Below, in pieces: positions 7,194 through 8,738 of a stretch of DNA of 8,738 bases (the stretch's first letter is position 1; the number at the start of each line of letters is the position of its first letter). The stretch is from an uncultured Lactobacillus sp. Its GTDB lineage: Bacteria > Bacillota > Bacilli > Lactobacillales > Lactobacillaceae. Both the position numbers and the translations under genes were made by a program. The notes under the pieces are model-generated. The model did not search any database, was not told the origin of the DNA, and worked only from the letters and a program-made list of their open reading frames with translations. The DNA lies in the NCBI GenBank assembly GCA_947252915.1, contig CAMXWI010000028.1, positions 1 through 8,738 on the forward strand, in the 5' to 3' direction.

Positions 7194-8072
7194 TTATTCT
7201 TGCTTGGAGTGATCCTTGATTTGCTTCTTCAAATCAGCGATCTTGTCTTTAGCTTCTTGAGCAGCCTTGTAGTCTTCCTTCTTAGCAGCGTCCTTTTGCT
7301 TCTTTTCTTCTTTTTCAATTTCCTTTTCGATTTCCTTGACGTCCTTTACCGGGTGCTTAGCAGCCAGGTGAGCAGCCGTCATATCAATCAGGTCAATTGC
7401 CTTGTCAGGAAGTGACCGTTGTGGAATGTATTGAACAGAATAGTCAACCGCTGCTTGAAGAACGTCATCTGGCAACTTAACGTTGTGGTGACGTTCATAC
7501 AAGTCCCGAATTCCCTTCAGGATGGCGAGTGTGTCCGCCTTGCTTGGTGCGTTGACAGTTACTGGGTTAAACCGCCGCGCCAAAGCAGCATCCTTCATAA
7601 TAGTGTTCCGGTATTCATCTTGGGTCGTTGCCCCGATTACCGTGATTTCACCACGTGACAATGCTGGCTTAATAATATCAGCCATTCCTTTAGAACCACT
7701 GTCAGAACCAGTCGAACCAGCACCGATGATTTGGTGAATTTCATCAAAGAAGAGGATAACATTGCCAGCCTTCTTAACTTCGTCAATCAGCTTTTGCATA
7801 TTCTCTTCAAAGCTGCCCCGGTATTGCGTACCGGCTTCTAGTCCGGAAATATCAATACTGATAATTTCCTTGTCCTTAATTGGTGCTGGGATATCGCCAG
7901 CAACAATTGCTTGGGCTAAGCCTTCAACAACTGCAGTCTTACCAACCCCGGCATCACCAACAAGTACAGGGTTATTCTTCGTCCGCCGACTTAAAATCTC
8001 GTCAGTTTCTTGAATTTCTTTATTCCGCCCAATTACTGGGTCCAATTCGCCTTGGCGTGCTTCTTCCGTCAA
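7194..8072 (-). CDS. clpL fragment 2: first AAA+ module and coiled-coil middle domain, 292 residues
   Basis: This piece is open from a TTG that overlaps the fragment 1 stop. In ClpL this TTG would be an internal Leu codon, so it is probably not a true start. It contains Walker A GDAGVGKT (39-46), the pore-loop region [10 protein letters not shown] (82-91), Walker B VILFFDE (105-111), sensor GATT (147-150) and arginine residues in LARRFNP (164-170). A highly charged Lys/Glu coiled coil (about 218-290), the short ClpL middle domain, follows. It ends at the in-frame TAA between the two ATPase modules. Confidence 0.55.
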   Translation of the reverse strand: MTEEARQGELDPVIGRNKEIQETDEILSRRTKNNPVLVGDAGVGKTAVVEGLAQAIVAGDIPAPIKDKEIISIDISGLEAGTQYRGSFEENMQKLIDEVKKAGNVILFFDEIHQIIGAGSTGSDSGSKGMADIIKPALSRGEITVIGATTQDEYRNTIMKDAALARRFNPVTVNAPSKADTLAILKGIRDLYERHHNVKLPDDVLQAAVDYSVQYIPQRSLPDKAIDLIDMTAAHLAAKHPVKDVKEIEKEIEKEEKKQKDAAKKEDYKAAQEAKDKIADLKKQIKDHSKQE

Positions 8073-8314
8073 ATCCGGCCAAGCTTGTGGAGCATACTGT
8101 CCTTGCCTTCATTTGGCTGTGGTCCTGGTTGTTGTGGAGCTCCACCAGGCAATTGGCCAGTTTGGCGATATTGAGCAAATTCTTCAGGAGTAACTTCACG
8201 GCCGTTAATCAAGTAACGACGGTTATCTGAATTAAAGCCGTTCATCCCTCCCATTAATTGGTTAAAAATGTCATTCATGTCGTTGTCAAATGGGTCTCTT
8301 GGGTTTTGTGCCAT
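8069..8314 (-). CDS. clpL fragment 1: N-terminal region, 81 residues
   Basis: This is the first open piece of the broken clpL. It holds the short Asn/Met/Gly-rich N-terminus typical of ClpL ([13 protein letters not shown]), then [19 protein letters not shown] (32-50) and a Pro/Gln-rich linker, ending LHKLGRI at a TGA created by the frameshift. It has a good ribosome site. The TGA overlaps the TTG that opens fragment 2, but no ribosome site precedes that TTG. Alone it carries no ATPase motif and is unlikely to act. Confidence 0.6.
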   Translation of the reverse strand: MAQNPRDPFDNDMNDIFNQLMGGMNGFNSDNRRYLINGREVTPEEFAQYRQTGQLPGGAPQQPGPQPNEGKDSMLHKLGRI

Positions 8315-8390
8315 AATACTTTCCTCCCTATTTGTTTAATTGCTTTTTTAAATTACATCCGAATCAACTTCATCATACAGCTAACCCGAA

Positions 8391-8618
8391 TTAGTCGTCC
8401 AATAAATAGTGTTCTTCTAAATCGCGTAAAACTTGCCACATCTGCCGATGTTGCGCACGCGCAATTGCATCCAGATCTCGTAAGTTCAATGACGTGGCTT
8501 TTGACTGCTGTTTGTTAAACGACTTATGTAAGGTTGTGTAGCCGTATCCGGAAGTCTTTGCAACCTGATAAATCGTCAGGTGATTTTCATTAAGATAGCT
8601 CTTAATATCAATCCGCAT
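8391..8618 (-). CDS. Small helix-turn-helix (Cro/XRE-like) DNA-binding protein
   Basis: This 75-residue protein contains a compact helix-turn-helix at about 14-34 (LTIYQVAKTSGYGYTTLHKSF), in the style of Cro/XRE regulators (helix, Q/E-x-A turn, Gly, recognition helix). A second helical part follows (45-70, NLRDLDAIARAQHRQMWQVL) and the protein ends DLEEHYLLDD. No ligand-binding domain is present, so it is probably a dimeric repressor or an antitoxin-like regulator. The ATG is preceded by AAGGAAG. Upstream are an extended -10 promoter and an imperfect palindrome overlapping its -35 region, consistent with self-regulation. It lies 76 bases before clpL in the same direction with no clear terminator between, so clpL may be on its transcript. 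I do not recognise a named family member and the target is unknown. Confidence 0.78.
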   Translation of the reverse strand: MRIDIKSYLNENHLTIYQVAKTSGYGYTTLHKSFNKQQSKATSLNLRDLDAIARAQHRQMWQVLRDLEEHYLLDD

Positions 8619-8650
8619 TACTGCTCACTTCCTTCACACTTTATGTTTTT

Positions 8651-8659
8651 ATTATACCA
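8651..8659 (-). promoter_or_regulatory. Extended -10 promoter of the HTH gene
   Basis: TGGTATAAT on the minus strand is a perfect extended -10 element, 33 bases upstream of the ATG. A TTGTGG hexamer (8673-8678) at 16-base spacing is a partial -35 match. From 8680 to the right edge the DNA is very AT-rich and I see no gene. Confidence 0.72.
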
Positions 8660-8662
8660 TAT

Positions 8663-8678
8663 TTGTGATATACCACAA
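8663..8678. promoter_or_regulatory. Imperfect 16-bp palindrome, possible operator
   Basis: TTGTGATATACCACAA pairs with itself at 7 of 8 positions per half. It covers the -35 region and spacer of the HTH gene promoter, where a repressor would block transcription. Autoregulation by the HTH protein is inference from position and symmetry. Confidence 0.5.
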
Positions 8679-8738
8679 GTGTAATATGACAAAAAAGTGG
8701 AATAAATTTATATTTTTTTATGATACTTTCCTGTGAAT

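Larger units (their letters stand above)
6132..8314 (-). pseudogene. clpL: clpL, AAA+ Clp ATPase, broken by a frameshift and an in-frame stop
   Basis: Joined across two lesions, this reads as a ClpL of about 727 residues, near the usual 700. ClpL is a stress chaperone with two AAA+ modules that unfolds or disaggregates proteins; it lacks the Clp_N repeat domain. Lesion one is a missing base at about 8074/8075: CGGATTTGACG, where LGRNLTEEA would need CGGAATTTGACG. Lesion two is TAA at 7194-7196, in frame between KDHSKQE and [17 protein letters not shown], where ClpL proteins usually have a coding residue such as Lys. One substitution in AAA, CAA or GAA explains it. Both nucleotide-binding modules are otherwise intact, so decay looks recent. 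GGGAGGAAAG precedes the ATG. No CtsR or CIRCE heat-shock box is visible upstream. Family certain; loss of function is inferred, and separate fragments or read-through cannot be excluded. Confidence 0.9.

Noticed and set aside
6927..7415. Plus-strand frame of 162 residues rich in Phe, Leu and Ser
   Set aside because: It is the complement of the clpL coiled-coil and Walker region, and its hydrophobic look comes from reversed Lys/Glu codons.
8066..8080. Programmed frameshift in clpL
   Set aside because: No slippery heptamer or following stimulatory stem is seen at CGGATTTGACG, and the second lesion downstream would still stop translation. Simple deletion fits better.
8372..8377. TATGAT as a separate clpL promoter
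   Set aside because: The -35 position reads GGACGA and no TGn precedes it, so support is too thin to list as a promoter.
8315..8390. CtsR or CIRCE heat-shock operator before clpL
   Set aside because: No GGTCAAA-type tandem repeat and no TTAGCACTC/GAGTGCTAA pair is present here or upstream of the HTH gene.
8636..8682. Inverted pair ACACTT (8636-8641) and AAGTGT (8677-8682) around the HTH promoter
   Set aside because: Six-base arms with a 35-base gap in AT-rich DNA are easily chance; only the central palindrome is reported.
1..8738. CRISPR, insertion sequence, phage or toxin-antitoxin system
   Set aside because: No direct repeat array, transposase, integrase or recognisable toxin-antitoxin pair is seen. 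The HTH gene and the small peptide are far apart and not linked.

Overview
The window looks like a chromosomal segment of a lactic acid bacterium of the family Lactobacillaceae, and the gene content would fit a host-associated Limosilactobacillus-type heterofermenter. Four things point there: a mucus-binding adhesin with a YSIRK/GxxS-like signal peptide and a Mub repeat, a PepC-family cysteine peptidase, a ClpL-type AAA+ chaperone, and a lone YkoE-type vitamin transporter subunit under a TPP riboswitch. The species cannot be fixed from the sequence alone. Nearly everything is on the minus strand, so the genes are read from right to left. The only clear plus-strand gene is a 41-residue membrane peptide.

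Layout from left to right. Positions 1-1280 hold the N-terminal 426 residues of a surface adhesin that runs off the left edge. A strong hairpin at 1431-1458 separates it from a two-gene unit, a cardiolipin synthase (2801-4267) followed 14 bases later by a C1 peptidase (1464-2786). The short peptide gene (4385-4510) diverges from the cardiolipin synthase. A bidirectional terminator (4515-4563) separates it from the convergent thiamine unit. That unit reads promoter (about 6047-6055), TPP riboswitch (5950-6025), attenuator hairpin (5891-5918), ykoE-like ECF transporter S component (5276-5854), then a TatD-family hydrolase (4566-5276) whose start codon overlaps the ykoE stop codon. A long hairpin (6069-6120) closes the preceding clpL region.

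The right part (6132-8314) is a clpL gene broken twice. A one-base deletion lies near 8074 and an in-frame TAA lies at 7194-7196, leaving three open fragments of 81, 292 and 339 residues. Both AAA+ modules keep their Walker motifs, so the decay looks recent. Upstream is a small helix-turn-helix protein (8391-8618) with an extended -10 promoter and an imperfect 16-bp palindrome (8663-8678) that could be its own operator.

No mobile element, CRISPR array, tRNA or rRNA was seen, and no non-coding stretch exceeds 300 bases. I see no convincing wholly new system. The points most worth checking are the TatD hydrolase placed under thiamine control by translational overlap with ykoE, the doubly inactivated clpL, and the unrecognised small HTH regulator in front of clpL.
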